The translations under genes were made by a program, and so were the position numbers. This document shows positions 24,301 through 35,036 of a stretch of 64,000 bases of DNA, one piece after another. Position 1 is the first letter of the stretch. Each line of letters opens with the position of its first letter. The stretch spans positions 8,972,507 to 9,036,506 of the forward strand of contig CM060852.1 in assembly GCA_030737835.1 (NCBI GenBank). The letters run 5' to 3'. This stretch comes from Acorus gramineus (Eukaryota; Streptophyta; Magnoliopsida; Acorales; Acoraceae). A model generated the notes under the pieces. The model saw only the letters and a program-made list of their open reading frames with translations, had not been told where the DNA came from and ran no database searches.

Positions 24301-25585
24301 CTTTTTAACTAAAGAAAAAACTGGCATAGACCATGGCCATGATGAATGCACAGACATTGCACGCACTGCAATGAGTTTATGTTGCTAGAAATTGAGTATG
24401 TGACACTGAAACAGCCATGTCCACAGGTTTTTATTTATCAGAATTATAAAATTAAAAGTTTCATAGGCCTAGAAAGAATCTGAAAGTCCAGATTAGGTTA
24501 AAAATTGGACCAGGGAATGGAGATCCATAAAGACAGAGCTTTGAGGCTACTTCATTTCTTTACAAATAAGACTTTTTTGTTGAATACCAAAATTTTCTCA
24601 CACTGAAAATATTTCTCTCTTTTCTATCCTTCAATCCTATAATGGGTTAATGGACACATACACACTTATAAGGAGTTAAGGACAAGTGAGTTCAATAGGC
24701 CATCCTCTCTTCAGCAACAACACTTTCCAATAATGATGAACAACCATATACAAATTAATAAAATCCAACACCAAACAGTAGACACACACACACAATTCAA
24801 ACTCAAACAAACGAAATGCATAAACACAATATACAAAATTTTCACTTATAAACACATCTAAACATTAACAAAGCAAGCTACATATAGGCAAAAAAACATC
24901 TCCCAAAACACTCACCTCCATAATCTTTATTCTTGACGTCCAGATAAGAATCGGGAAGAACCCATCGGACTCTTGGAAGTTCTAAAACACACACACCAAA
25001 CAAACAAAACATTAAAAAAAGGAACAAAAAACAAATCCTCAATTGATTCGAGAGACCTACCCTTAATCTTGTACGAAAGTTCCTCCGAAACAAGAGCTCC
25101 AAAAGCAAAGTAGTGCTTCGTTGACACCGAATAAATTTTCATTCTTGCATCTTGTTCACTGCAAAGAAAATGAACCGATTTGAAAAACAAAAATAAAAAG
25201 CAGAACCAAAAGAAAAAAAGAGAAGGACCAGAAACCCCGACCTTCCGACGACCTGGGCGAGGGTCTTGATGTAGCTGTCGATGATCTCGTCGCGGGTGGC
25301 GTTCTCTTCGGGGGGCTCCATCACCACCAGCCAGTGCTCGAAGTCGCACCCGTCGAGGAGTATCGTCTCCTTCGGGGGACGGTTTCGCAAGTTCGGCGAC
25401 GGATCGTTCAGGGAGGAGGTCGTCGTCCGCGTCGAGAAGCACCGGAGGCCGACGGACGGCTGAGGGGGGAAGCGGAGGGCGACCGTTACGAGGGGGCGAA
25501 GGCGGAGGAGGGGGGAGGAGAGGCGGGAGAGGGGGAGGCGGAGGAGGGAGCGGGAGGAGATTAGGGTTCGGCAGAGAGTCGCCAT
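21385..25585 (-). CDS. MORF8: MORF8/RIP1-like organellar RNA editing factor, four exons
   Basis: MORF (RIP) proteins bind PPR editing factors and are needed for C-to-U editing in plastids and mitochondria; MORF8 is dual targeted. Exons: 25585-25242, 25158-25061, 24981-24916, 21995-21385; phases join to 372 residues. The N-terminal ~55 residues are Arg/Ser/Leu-rich, a transit peptide. The MORF box (about 75-172) shows [76 protein letters not shown] and DYGGEPFIDG. Then comes an Arg/Asn-rich segment ([14 protein letters not shown]) and a Pro/Gly-rich tail of [10 protein letters not shown] and NMGGPPPP repeats, as in Arabidopsis MORF8. Intron 3 is 2.9 kb. A paralogue with identical exon phases and lengths for exons 1-3 lies upstream at 27995-32944. 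Confidence 0.93.
21585..21700 (-). repeat. 30-bp tandem repeat encoding [10 protein letters not shown] units
   Basis: On the plus strand the unit GGTAACCCGGGTTAGGTGG followed by AGGAGGACCCT recurs about every 30 bases, three to four times, within exon 4 of the MORF8-like gene. It adds ten-residue Pro/Gly/Tyr units in frame and is a likely site of length variation. Confidence 0.85.
22850..23150. repeat. Degenerate repeats in MORF8-like intron 3
   Basis: Phrases such as AACATTTGAAAGCCCTTTC, TTTCAAATATTCAAAGTCAC and AACATTTGAATGCTCTTTAA recur several times with a spacing of about 60-90 bases. Together with the GC-richer block at 22250-22450, this looks like a degraded transposon in the 2.9-kb intron. 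The family is not identified. Confidence 0.45.
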
Positions 25586-27994
25586 GGAAGACGGTCGGAG
25601 GTAAAACCCTAGATAGGGAAGAGGTGTGTCTATCGGTCCTGATTTAAGAGAGGTTTTGTAGGAACATTTACAGAACAGTCCCTCGAAATTGTTTGATTGA
25701 CTGAATCATCCCCTCCTCGTGAATGGTGAAGCTCACCCTCTTTCGTCCGTTGATATGGAATTCGCGGTCGTGATAACATTTAAAAAGTGACATTTTGTTT
25801 TGCTGAGTATGATAGCAATATCTATTACTTACTTGTAAAAGAATGATGTAATCAGTATTTTAAATTTTTTATTATCTTTAATTAAATTGTTTAATTACTA
25901 ATATAAATAAATTTATTTAAATTTTAAAATTTTAAAATCATTAAATGGTATGATATAATCTAATAAGATTATGATTTGTTTAATTACTGATCTATTATTA
26001 TCAGATTTAGATATTTATTCTATTTACTTATTAAAAGAATTATGTAACTCAATATTTTCATTTTCTTTTTTATCCTTAATCTATTACTTACTTATTAAAA
26101 GAGTTATGTAATACAATTTTTTTATTTCCTTTTTTATCCTTAATTAAATTGTTTAATTACTAATAAAAATAGATTTACTTAAATTCTAAAATTTTAAAAT
26201 AATTAAATGATACGAGCTGATCTAATAAGAATATGATTTGTTTAATTACTAATCTATTATTATCAGATTTAGATAAATCATAAAATTTTAAAATATCAAA
26301 ATCAGATTTTATTAAATCATATAAATATATTTTTATTTTAAAATCAATAAATCATATATGTATATTCTAATTTTTTAATTTTGAAATTAAATATATTCAC
26401 CATATATATTCATTAAATTTTATTTCCATGAATATGTTTTTTTTGTAATAGAATGACAACCCTTATGAACTAAAATATATAATATAAAATGTACATATAA
26501 ATGTGAATATAATATACCTTATAAATCTATATATTTATCTATTGTCTATTATTTATTTATTAAAAGGATTATGTGATACAATATTTTTATTTATCTTTTT
26601 ATTCTTTAAATAATTAATTAATTACTAATATCTAATAAGTTATTATTGAATAAATAATTATTTCAATATAGATAAAAAAAATAAATTTATTTATGTATTT
26701 TAAATTATCTCATTAGAGAACGTAGTATAAAAAAAAATTGTTTGGTTAAATATGAATAAATTATGGAAAAGATTAAGGAAAAATGATAAAAAAAAATATC
26801 TTAAAAATACCCAAATCAGCTGTTTTTAAAATTGTGCATAAAAAAACCTCATTTCACAATTTTAAAAATACAAAAGACTAACTTATTATTATTCTTATGT
26901 AATTAGATCCATAACATTTTTCTAACTCTTGTTAGATTATTTCACACCAAAATCTTATTTTTCCTGTAAAACAATAATATCTCTATATGACCCAAATCAA
27001 TCCCTTTAGAAGTTTTGCTATTATATATTATATTGCGTGTTTTTTATATATATCTTACCTGATGTTATTTATTATTTTTTATTATGTATAATCATAATAT
27101 ATAATTTAAATATATTATACCCCAATACAACAAATTATATTTTAGTATTCTAAATTTCTATTCACTTTTTTTTTTTTGGGTTTGGCTATTCACATTTTTT
27201 ATGGCATCATTTATACATATCCATTTTTATAAAGAAACATCAATAATTAATAGAGTTCATTATAAAAAAAACTCAAATTATATTAGCACATATTTCACAA
27301 AATCCACGTAAGCACAAAAAATTTAGAGTAAAAAAATTTCTACATGAAAATGCGTGAAATACATTAACAAAATTAAAATGGTGAAATATTTTAACAAAGT
27401 TAAAAAGTATGAAATATGTTAAATATCTATATAAGGGTATGTTAGTATTTTATATTTCTAAAATGAGACTTTTTTTATACAATTTAAAAAATAACTGATT
27501 TAGGTATTTCTAACTTTTACGAGACTTGTTTTGTCATTTTTCCGAGGATTAATGGACTTAGTTAATAAGTAGGGATTGTGGCACCCTAAAATCATGAGGA
27601 ACCCATTTAGACATTATAACGTACCTTTAAATGGGATGTGTGGATGATAATGTAATGGAGGCGGCTCAAGAAAAACAATCAGACAAAGATTATCATAATC
27701 TGAAGAAGTTTGTATAGGATCAGATTCATTTTTTTTTTATTGTGAAATACATATGAGGATAAAACAAATTAATTAATTGAAACACAAATCTCTCACTCTT
27801 TGTAACATCAGTGCAAAACATCACTGTGAAAAAGATAAAGATGAAACTACATTATGACTATCACCAGGCACACCTCTTTTTGTATCCATGCAGCCTTCCG
27901 AAATCAACTCCCATCCAAATGTGGGCACAGCAATGACCTCTTCGGTTTCCTGCTCAGATCAGTCCTCCAAAGCCAGCATTTTTGCTGCGTGCAT
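25586..27994. other. Very AT-rich spacer between the two MORF8-like genes
   Basis: The first few hundred bases should include the promoter of the downstream MORF8-like gene. The rest is extremely AT-rich and includes the duplicated segment listed at 25821-26640. The last 200-300 bases are probably the 3' UTR of the second MORF-like gene. No gene is seen. Confidence 0.6.
25821..26640. repeat. Tandem AT-rich repeat, period about 260 bp
   Basis: TCTATTACTTACTT occurs at 25821 and 26080, each time followed by GTAAAAG/ATTAAAAG, a TTTTTATTATC/TTTTTATCC stretch, TTAATTAAATTGTTTAATTAC and GATTTGTTTAATTAC. A partial copy starts at about 26019 and another at about 26545. The copies are diverged, so this is an old local duplication. 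Confidence 0.7.
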
Positions 27995-30900
27995 TTAGAC
28001 ACTGTATCCCTTATTTTGAGCACATCCATTGACCTGATCATGCATCTCCCTACCCTGAAAAGATCTGCTTGACACACCCTCCAGGTGTCTATTGTTATAT
28101 ATATTTTGGTTCGGATAATACCTTGTGTTGGGTGGTGCTCCATCTCTCCTGTGCGTGCCACCATTGTTAGGAGGCATGCCGGAGTTCAACATTCCATTGT
28201 TTGTGAATCCGTGATCAGGTGTCGGAGGACTGTTTCTGAAAGGGGGGGTGCTCTGTCTGTGGAAGTACTGGGACTCCCTCGAACCCCTTTGTTGCATGCC
28301 TTCATTTTTGCTCTGAGAATCTCGATATGGTGCATCTCTGGATGGAAAACCACCATATCCATCTGGCACACCGCCCATGTTAGGAGGTCCCCAATACGGA
28401 GGCATAGCACACATGTTGGGAGGTGGCCATCTCGGAAATCCACCAGCCATGCATGCGACGGGAACAAAGAACACACACACACCCCATGTAGGGGAGAATG
28501 TGTTCCACATAGAATGATCTTGGAAACCTTCATATGGCACTGGAGAGCTGAATCCAAGAGGCACGGTGCTCTGTCCATGGTAGTTTTGATCATACCAACG
28601 TGGTATTTGGTTACCATAGGTCCAATATGGCATGCCTCCAGTTGGTGCCATGTGATTTGGGTGATACGCTTTTGACATTTGATTTGGGCATTCCCCTTCC
28701 CCTCTTGGCATGTGGTCTCTGTCACTCCAATGCCGTGTGTCCCTGCGATGGGGATCTCTATATGGCATGTCCCAGTTAGGTGGTGGAACTTCCCTACTGG
28801 TCGCTCTCCCCATGTTAGCTGATGCAGTGTTTCGCACATCGTGCCTCTGGAAGTTCTGATTGGGAACTTGATGACCATCTTTAGAAGGCAGCCTACTCAT
28901 TCCGTCGAAGTTCTGGAATTCCTGATTGGGTTTTGGAGGCTGGTAATACCCACTGACTGTCCTGTTGTTGTGATAATCCCCTCTTGGCAGTTGGTTCTTG
29001 TAATCCATGTCTGGCATGCCACCACCACCTGACTTGAGCATGTTCCCATTTGATATGTTTGCCTTTGTTGTTGTATCTCTGTTAAGTTTTGCTCGTCTAG
29101 AATACGAGGTATCAGGCAGAGATCCATCTCTATTTTGCACAGCACCCAAATTGGGGACCCCCATGCATGAGGACATGTCAGACCAAGTGTTCCCTGCATC
29201 ATAGGTGTTCCTTGCACCATAGTTCTGCGATATGCGATTAAAAGGTGTGGCACTTTGACTGTCATTGTTTTGCCACTCCTGACGGGGCAAATGAGTTGTT
29301 ATACTTCCTCCTCCATTAATGTCTTTGAGTTCCTGATCAAGCGTAGGAGGCGTGGTGCTCCGTTCATTGCTGTTCTGGAGTTCCTGATTGCTGGTTGGTG
29401 AGGTTCCCTGTTCACCATGACCCACTGCATCTTGATTTTTCACAGATAAGGTGCATTGTCCATCTTGGATATGGATCTCCTGACTGGGGAAATGTGGTTT
29501 GGTTGTGTCACCATCATTATTCCGATTTTCTTGATTGGAGGTAGGAGGTGGATGATCATCCTTCTTTTGATCCTCGTGATCCTGCACATATTGCTTTTGC
29601 CTGTCAAGATTTCTCAACTGGTCAGCATTATGGAGTTTATTATTGCTCTCAGTGCCTTCACCATCCATTTCATTTTTATCGTTATCATCTTCATTATTGT
29701 CTTTTACCCATCCCTTATGGTACTTGGGATCATAAGGAACAGCTTTCCCATCAAGAAAAGGTTCTCCTGCCAAAGTTAAAAACACAATCGAAAACCTAAC
29801 AGCATGAGCATAAATATTTATGATGGATTGACAATAAAGATGCGAACACATTTGACAATGGAATCAATGATCAACCATGACATGCACTAAATTTTCAGCT
29901 TCCAAAACCTCCAGCATATCAAAAGTATCCAACTAATGAAAATTATGTTAGATAATAAAACATAAGTCGCACATCATAATGCAGTTGAAGGACTTTAATA
30001 AATCAAACAGACTTAAAATCAAGAAACATAAATCAAGGAAGCCTAGTACAATAAAACATAATTAGATAGACATAAAAAAAAGGCTTGACAACTTTATTAT
30101 GTTGTGCAACCAAATTCGTCTGGCTTTTATGAATCAAGCACGGTGACATACTTGATTTTCCAACTCACTCTTTGAAATTTGTTCATAACTTTTCACATCT
30201 TCCAAATTGTAGATCGTTCTTTCCTCATAAAAAAAATTTAGGTCTTTCACTCTATCTCACCCATGCACAGTGAAGACACCAATCAAAGACAAGTACTGTT
30301 TTTTTTTTTATTCACTATTCATGTTATAGAGAGACAAAATAGGTAGGCATTCAAAGTAGAAACTTTTTTTTTTTTTGAAATTGAGTACTAAATTTGAAAT
30401 CTTGTAACCACGTATGTGATTCTTGGCAAAACTTAGCATGTCAAGCCCCCCTCCCCCTTCAAATTCAAATATCTAAATGATTGACATGATAAAATAAAAT
30501 CTAAAAAACTGAGCTGAGTCAATGCCTTGCATTCTTACCCCCATAATCTTTGTTCTTTTTATCTGAATAAGAATCAGGAAGAACCCAACAGACTCTCGGA
30601 AGACCTATAATGCATTCAAAATATAGTCATGGCCAAAATCATTTAAGATAAATATACATTGTCAGATAAAGCTAAGCAGGGATGTACTCCTGATCTTAGA
30701 TGTAATCTTCTCAGATACTAAGCATCCAAAGCCAAAATAGTGCTTTGTTGACACTGAATAGATAGATTTTTTTGCTGCTTCTTCACTGCAAGATATAAAG
30801 ACAGAAGATTAGAAAACTAAGCAGTAAAAGAAAGATAATAATTCAATGCCACTCCAATTCATCTTGCAAATTATACATTCAGGAATTAATTCCAAGTATC

Positions 30901-32944
30901 TGCATTAACAGATGTGACCGAGATTAGAGCATGAGCACAGGCGAAGGACACCTTTCAAGAAGCAGAACAAGTAAAATTAAGGAGCTTGTGCCAGTCAACA
31001 CTGGGGGCCATCCACAAGGAAGTGCAAATTATCATAGGAAACAATGAGAGAAGCTATATTTAAAATCACAGCTCCTATTTACCTACATCATCATTAGAGA
31101 GATGCCAACCCAAAGCAACAAAACCTACCTCACACGATCATCAAAGTCCAAGGCTCCAACAAATAAAATCCTCACCTATACTCTCCAATAAATCATTAAA
31201 TCCTTGATAATTTTGTTTCAACCCCCTTTTGTTTTAGGATAACTACAAAACTAGGAAATACAATAAGAGTTATTATACGCCAAAATAAACTTAATGGCTA
31301 CTGGATGAGTAGCAGGTCTATCAATTTTATTTTCTAAAAAAGAAAGAAAGAAAGAAGTCTCTAAAGATAAAAGACCCATTCCCTAGTAACCTCAGAATAG
31401 ATCTACTACCATAGTAGTATACAAAATTGCAGTTCAGCCAAAAGTGACAACTAAATTCCACGCTGGTTATATCGTGAATCTTTTAGACAAACTCCTTAAC
31501 GAAATAGAAGGCCCAGTCTACTGTGAAGTGTTATTTGATAGGAAATTATCATTTTACATATTCAGGCTAAGAAACTAAATCCCATTCATTCCATAGTTGT
31601 CTGGGCGACGACGCCTAGGCGGTCCAGATGGACCTAGGGGACCGCCCGCCTGGCCTGTCCAATCCCTCGCCTAACCTCAACATAAAAGAAAGAAAAACAC
31701 TATTGAAAGATTAAAACATAACCTACCCTACGAGACAACGGTGCATCGAATTCTCCTGGTCCCAAGTGAGTCTCTATTGATTTTTTGTCTCTCCCTCCTA
31801 TCTCTCCTCAAGATTTATGAACTCCTATCTCATTCTCCCTCAATCTCTCCCCCTATTCTCCTTCTCCAATGCCATTAGGGTTAGATTATATTAGTTTTGT
31901 CGAAAATGACATACACCAATAAACTACATACATGTGCTCTTTACTTATAAATAACATTTTTCATTTTAAATAGCATTCCTGCAAAAATTAAAAAATGATT
32001 GATAGATAAATAACTTTAATATAATTACCAATTTAAATAATAAAATCATAATTAAGAACCGCCTCGGCACACCTAGGTGGCTAGGCGGTTGGCCACTGCC
32101 TAGGCTCGCCTAACCGCCTAGACAACTATGATTCATTCCAACATGGATGCCCTTGGCTCTGACATGTATCTTGGGAGGAGTAACATGAAGCTTAGAATTT
32201 TGGATGCATTCAATACTTCCAAATAAAAGGGGAATTGATCCATGGTCGATTCTCTAACAGATAAACAGAATCCATGCAGATGAGGGTAAATGAAAGTGAT
32301 CAAGGGGTGACACTCACACCAGAGTTGACATCAGATAAAACATACTGAATGCAGTTCGATGCAACACCAACATAGAAAGGCATCTTGGCTCCAAAGTCAC
32401 CACAGATGCAAGTATGAGCAAAACATTCTATTCTAATCACTGATGCATTGAGCATCACCTGTTTGTTGTTTTCCCCCTCTAAAGACAACAATGTGACGAG
32501 TTGGAACATGCAAGAAAGAAAACCAAATAACTGAACAACCATAAACAGAGAAACAGAGGATGAATGAAAAATGTGGGATTTCAAAAAGGAAGGCGAAAAC
32601 CTTCCGAGGACCTGAGCGAGGGTTTTGACGTAGCCGTCGATGATCTCGTCGCGGGAGGGGTCCCCCTCCGGAGGCCGCATCACGACGTGCCAGTGCTCGA
32701 AATCGCAGCCGTTCAGCGCCATCGTCCGGCTCGGCGGGTTGGGGTCACCATGATTGGGAGGAGGAACCGAATACAGGTGGACGGAGGAGGAGGAGGAGGG
32801 GGGCGGAAGAGGGAGGCGGAGGTCCGTCGGGGAGGTGAAGGAGGGGTGGAGATGGTGGACGGAAGTGGAGGAGGTGCGGGTGAGAGAAAGCCATCTGGAG
32901 AGGGAGGCGGTGGTGATTAGGGTTCTCCCGCGCGCGAGCGCCAT
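27995..32944 (-). CDS. MORF8-like paralogue with very long disordered C-terminus, four exons
   Basis: Exons: 32944-32601, 30785-30688, 30604-30539, 29766-27995; 759 residues. Exons 1-3 have exactly the lengths (344, 98, 66) and phases of the neighbouring MORF8-like gene, so the two arose by tandem duplication. The MORF box is kept but altered: [92 protein letters not shown]. Most MORF8 proteins end after about 200-250 further residues, but here exon 4 runs about 590 residues of Asn/Asp/Gln/Pro/Gly-rich sequence with degenerate QNxxG/PNMGGV motifs. A short hydrophobic insert ([15 protein letters not shown]) comes from a GT microsatellite. Exon 4 could contain an unspliced intron, but the uninterrupted frame argues for coding. 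Predicted plastid/mitochondrial transit peptide at the N-terminus. Confidence 0.85.
31592..32130. mobile_element. hAT-type MITE, 539 bp, with perfect 8-bp target-site duplication
   Basis: Terminal inverted repeats CATAGTTGTCTGGGCG and (reverse complement of the right end) CATAGTTGTCTAGGCG bound the element; GC-rich subterminal words CGCCTAGGCGG and ACCGCCTAG are also inverted. ATTCATTC is present directly on both sides (31584-31591 and 32131-32138). The interior is AT-rich and non-coding. It sits in intron 1 of the MORF8-like paralogue and is absent from the sister gene, so it inserted after the duplication or was lost there. Confidence 0.92.
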
Positions 32945-34513
32945 TGGTGGGTTTTTTACTTGCCCTCTTTAAAACCCTGCGCGTAAAATCTTACATACAC
33001 CCCCGAAATCATCAACCATATGATGTTGAGTTTTTGCCTTCAGAGATGTACATAATATAATATGAAGATGATAATAAGCCTGGTTACATTTATGAGTGCT
33101 CTAACCTCTTACACTCATGTTTTTTTTAAGTTTAAAATATAGTCCTATATACCTTGTTAAAAATTCAGTGAAATATATACCTCATTAGACATTATATATA
33201 TCTTATTAAATATTTTTTTACTCTTATTAAAAATGAATTCAAAAAAAAGTACATGTGAATTATAGAAATGACTACGTACAAAATTATTCATAACATTATT
33301 TTTTATTCAATTTTTTTTATTTTTTAGAGCATATCTTATTTTATATCTTCATAATAAATGTATATCACAATTCATTGAAAATAAATGGGCTGAATGTCAA
33401 TATGTGTGTGTGTATAAACATATATAAAGCTTTTTTAAAATTTATTTATATATAAATAATGTTTCTTAATTTGGCTTTTATTTATAATTTTACTATCTAA
33501 TCATCATTTTACATTAGGTAGATGCTGATTTTAATAAATCATTCCATTTCATTTGTGACCAGGGCTTATCATGTATTAGACATGAGAGGCGGAGCGGAGT
33601 GGACAATATGGATGAATCGGACCCGGGTGGTGAGGTCCGTATGTTTGTCTCTGTCTAACTGGATGGCGTCCTGCAAAATATCATCTGACACCCAAGTCAG
33701 GTGGATAGATATCTAAGAGCATCTACAATGTATATGTTAGCTAAACAAGATGTTAAAGTGTCATGTCAGCACTTTATACTTCAACTATACACTCATTTAC
33801 TATATCCCTATTTAGTTGGTTGTTGTTGCTCCAATGGACTAGCTAAATAAACTAGTCAAACCAATAGTGAGCTCCACCTCTCCACCCACTCAATCTTTCA
33901 AATGTATTTTTTATTAATTTTTTAAAAAGAACTATCATGTGGAGCCCACATTTGACTAGCTAAAACACTAGCTATAGTTAACATGAAATATAACACCTAA
34001 TACGTGGGGTCCACATTTAGCTGCTCCAAGGTTCTTTTAAAAAAGAGTTTTTCACATACTCAATAGAGAGAGCTGATTCTTTATTTATAGTGTAGGTGGC
34101 CAGGTCGGTGATGGATTTGCAAGATCTGGTCCCAGAATTTTTTAGTTGTGAGATGCAAGTGGGCCGACAGGCCAGACTTGTGAACAATAGGTCGGTCAAA
34201 CCACGGGCCATGATTAAACAGATCATGGACCTCGATTAATTAGGTCGTGGACTGTGAACACATGGTGCGCTGCCATTTATAAAATAGCCCCTACAAGAGG
34301 TATCACATGGCAGACCACCCCTAATTGGTTCCGGTCCTTGTTTATTAAAAACATTGGCTTGAATCAGAGAGTCCTCTCATGAAATGCAATCTTTTTTTAA
34401 AAAAAAATTATATAATATATTAGTGAAGATATAAAACAAATTGTGTATCAGCAGCACACACCTAGGGTGACCCCTCACAGAGTCACAGTACACTCATCCA
34501 GGACCGTCCACTC
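32945..34513. other. Intergenic region upstream of the miR2275-like cluster
   Basis: Contains the promoter of the MORF8-like paralogue on the minus strand at its left end. A GT microsatellite lies at about 33399-33411. At 33718-34030 the words GAGCATCTACAATG, TAGCTAAACA and TTTAGCTGCTCCAAGG resemble a PIF/hAT-like MITE, but the ends do not match cleanly. No gene is seen. Confidence 0.5.
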
Positions 34514-34520
34514 TATAAAT
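34514..34520 (+). promoter_or_regulatory. TATA-like box upstream of the microRNA cluster (distal)
   Basis: TATAAAT in CTCTATAAATCAGG, about 195 bases before the first hairpin. A start about 30 bases downstream would give a 160-base leader, usual for pri-miRNAs. Confidence 0.4.
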
Positions 34521-34655
34521 CAGGACAATCTTGTGCGTTCAAAAATACCCAAATAAAAGTAGTACCTGCTGTGCAGAGAATATCAAGGTACAAGAGCAGT
34601 TGTGGACTTGCAGTCCATGCCTTTTTTGTTAACCTTGACCCTCTTCAGAGATGGA

Positions 34656-34662
34656 TATAAAT
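34656..34662 (+). promoter_or_regulatory. TATA-like box upstream of the microRNA cluster (proximal)
   Basis: TATAAATATAGAGAG occurs 54 bases before the first hairpin. If used, transcription would begin about 20 bases before the hairpin base. Which of the two TATA boxes is used cannot be told from sequence. Confidence 0.4.
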
Positions 34663-34709
34663 ATAGAGAGCTTCTGCTGTTTGTTCAAGCATTGTATTTT
34701 TGAGGTTTT

Positions 34710-34786
34710 GAATGTGAGGATTGGAGGGAGCCAAACCATTCTTTCCTTCAATAGACTGGTTTGGTTTCCTCCAATATCTCACCTTC
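34710..34786 (+). ncRNA. MIR2275: pre-miR2275-like hairpin 1 (intact)
   Basis: A 77-base inverted repeat. The 5' arm GAATGTGAGGATTGGAGGG... pairs with the 3' arm ...CCTCCAATATCTCACCTTC around a loop of about 16 bases; TTGGAGG/CCTCCAA and CCAAACCA/TGGTTTGG are fully paired, with a small asymmetric bulge at the ATA of the 3' arm. Bases 34760-34781 (22 nt, starting with T and ending ATCTCA) are identical to rice miR2275a-3p as I remember it. miR2275 is a 22-nt microRNA that triggers 24-nt phased siRNA production in anthers. Strand, arm order and 22-nt length all fit. Confidence 0.88.
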
Positions 34787-34832
34787 AAAGGTTTTTCACT
34801 CTCTTTTGTTCTCATACAACATGTGAGAAGTC

Positions 34833-34905
34833 GAATGTGAGAATTGTAGGAAACCAAACCTTCTAGCAATAAAAATGGTTCGGTGTTCTTCAATAACCCA
34901 CCTTC
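34833..34905 (+). ncRNA. pre-miR2275-like hairpin 2 (degenerate)
   Basis: Same layout as its neighbours: 5' arm GAATGTGAGAATTGTAGG..., 3' arm ending ACCCACCTTC. The segment at the mature position (34879-34900) differs from hairpin 1 at six of 22 positions, and several arm pairs are broken (T/T, A/C, A/G). It is probably a decaying copy that no longer yields normal miR2275, or one yielding a diverged variant. Confidence 0.6.
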
Positions 34906-34957
34906 AAAAGGGCTATCTCTGTCACGCACGCTCGCATGGCATTTTTAGCGGGGTTTT

Positions 34958-35036
34958 GAATGTGAGAATTGGAGGAAACCAAACCAATGAGTAGATCGGA
35001 AACAAATGGTTTGATTTCCTCCAATATCTCACATTC
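34958..35036 (+). ncRNA. MIR2275: pre-miR2275-like hairpin 3 (intact)
   Basis: A 79-base inverted repeat with the best pairing at its base: GAATGTGAG with CTCACATTC, then TTGGAGGAAA with TTTCCTCCAA, and CAAACCA with TGGTTTG, around a loop of about 20 bases. The mature-position segment 35010-35031 differs from hairpin 1 at one base only (A for G at position 5). It is the third unit of a polycistronic-looking cluster with hairpins every 123-125 bases. Confidence 0.85.

Noticed and set aside
28085-28675. Long open frame of 196 residues on the plus strand
   Set aside because: It is antisense to exon 4 of the MORF8-like paralogue, whose biased composition keeps the opposite strand open. No family resemblance.
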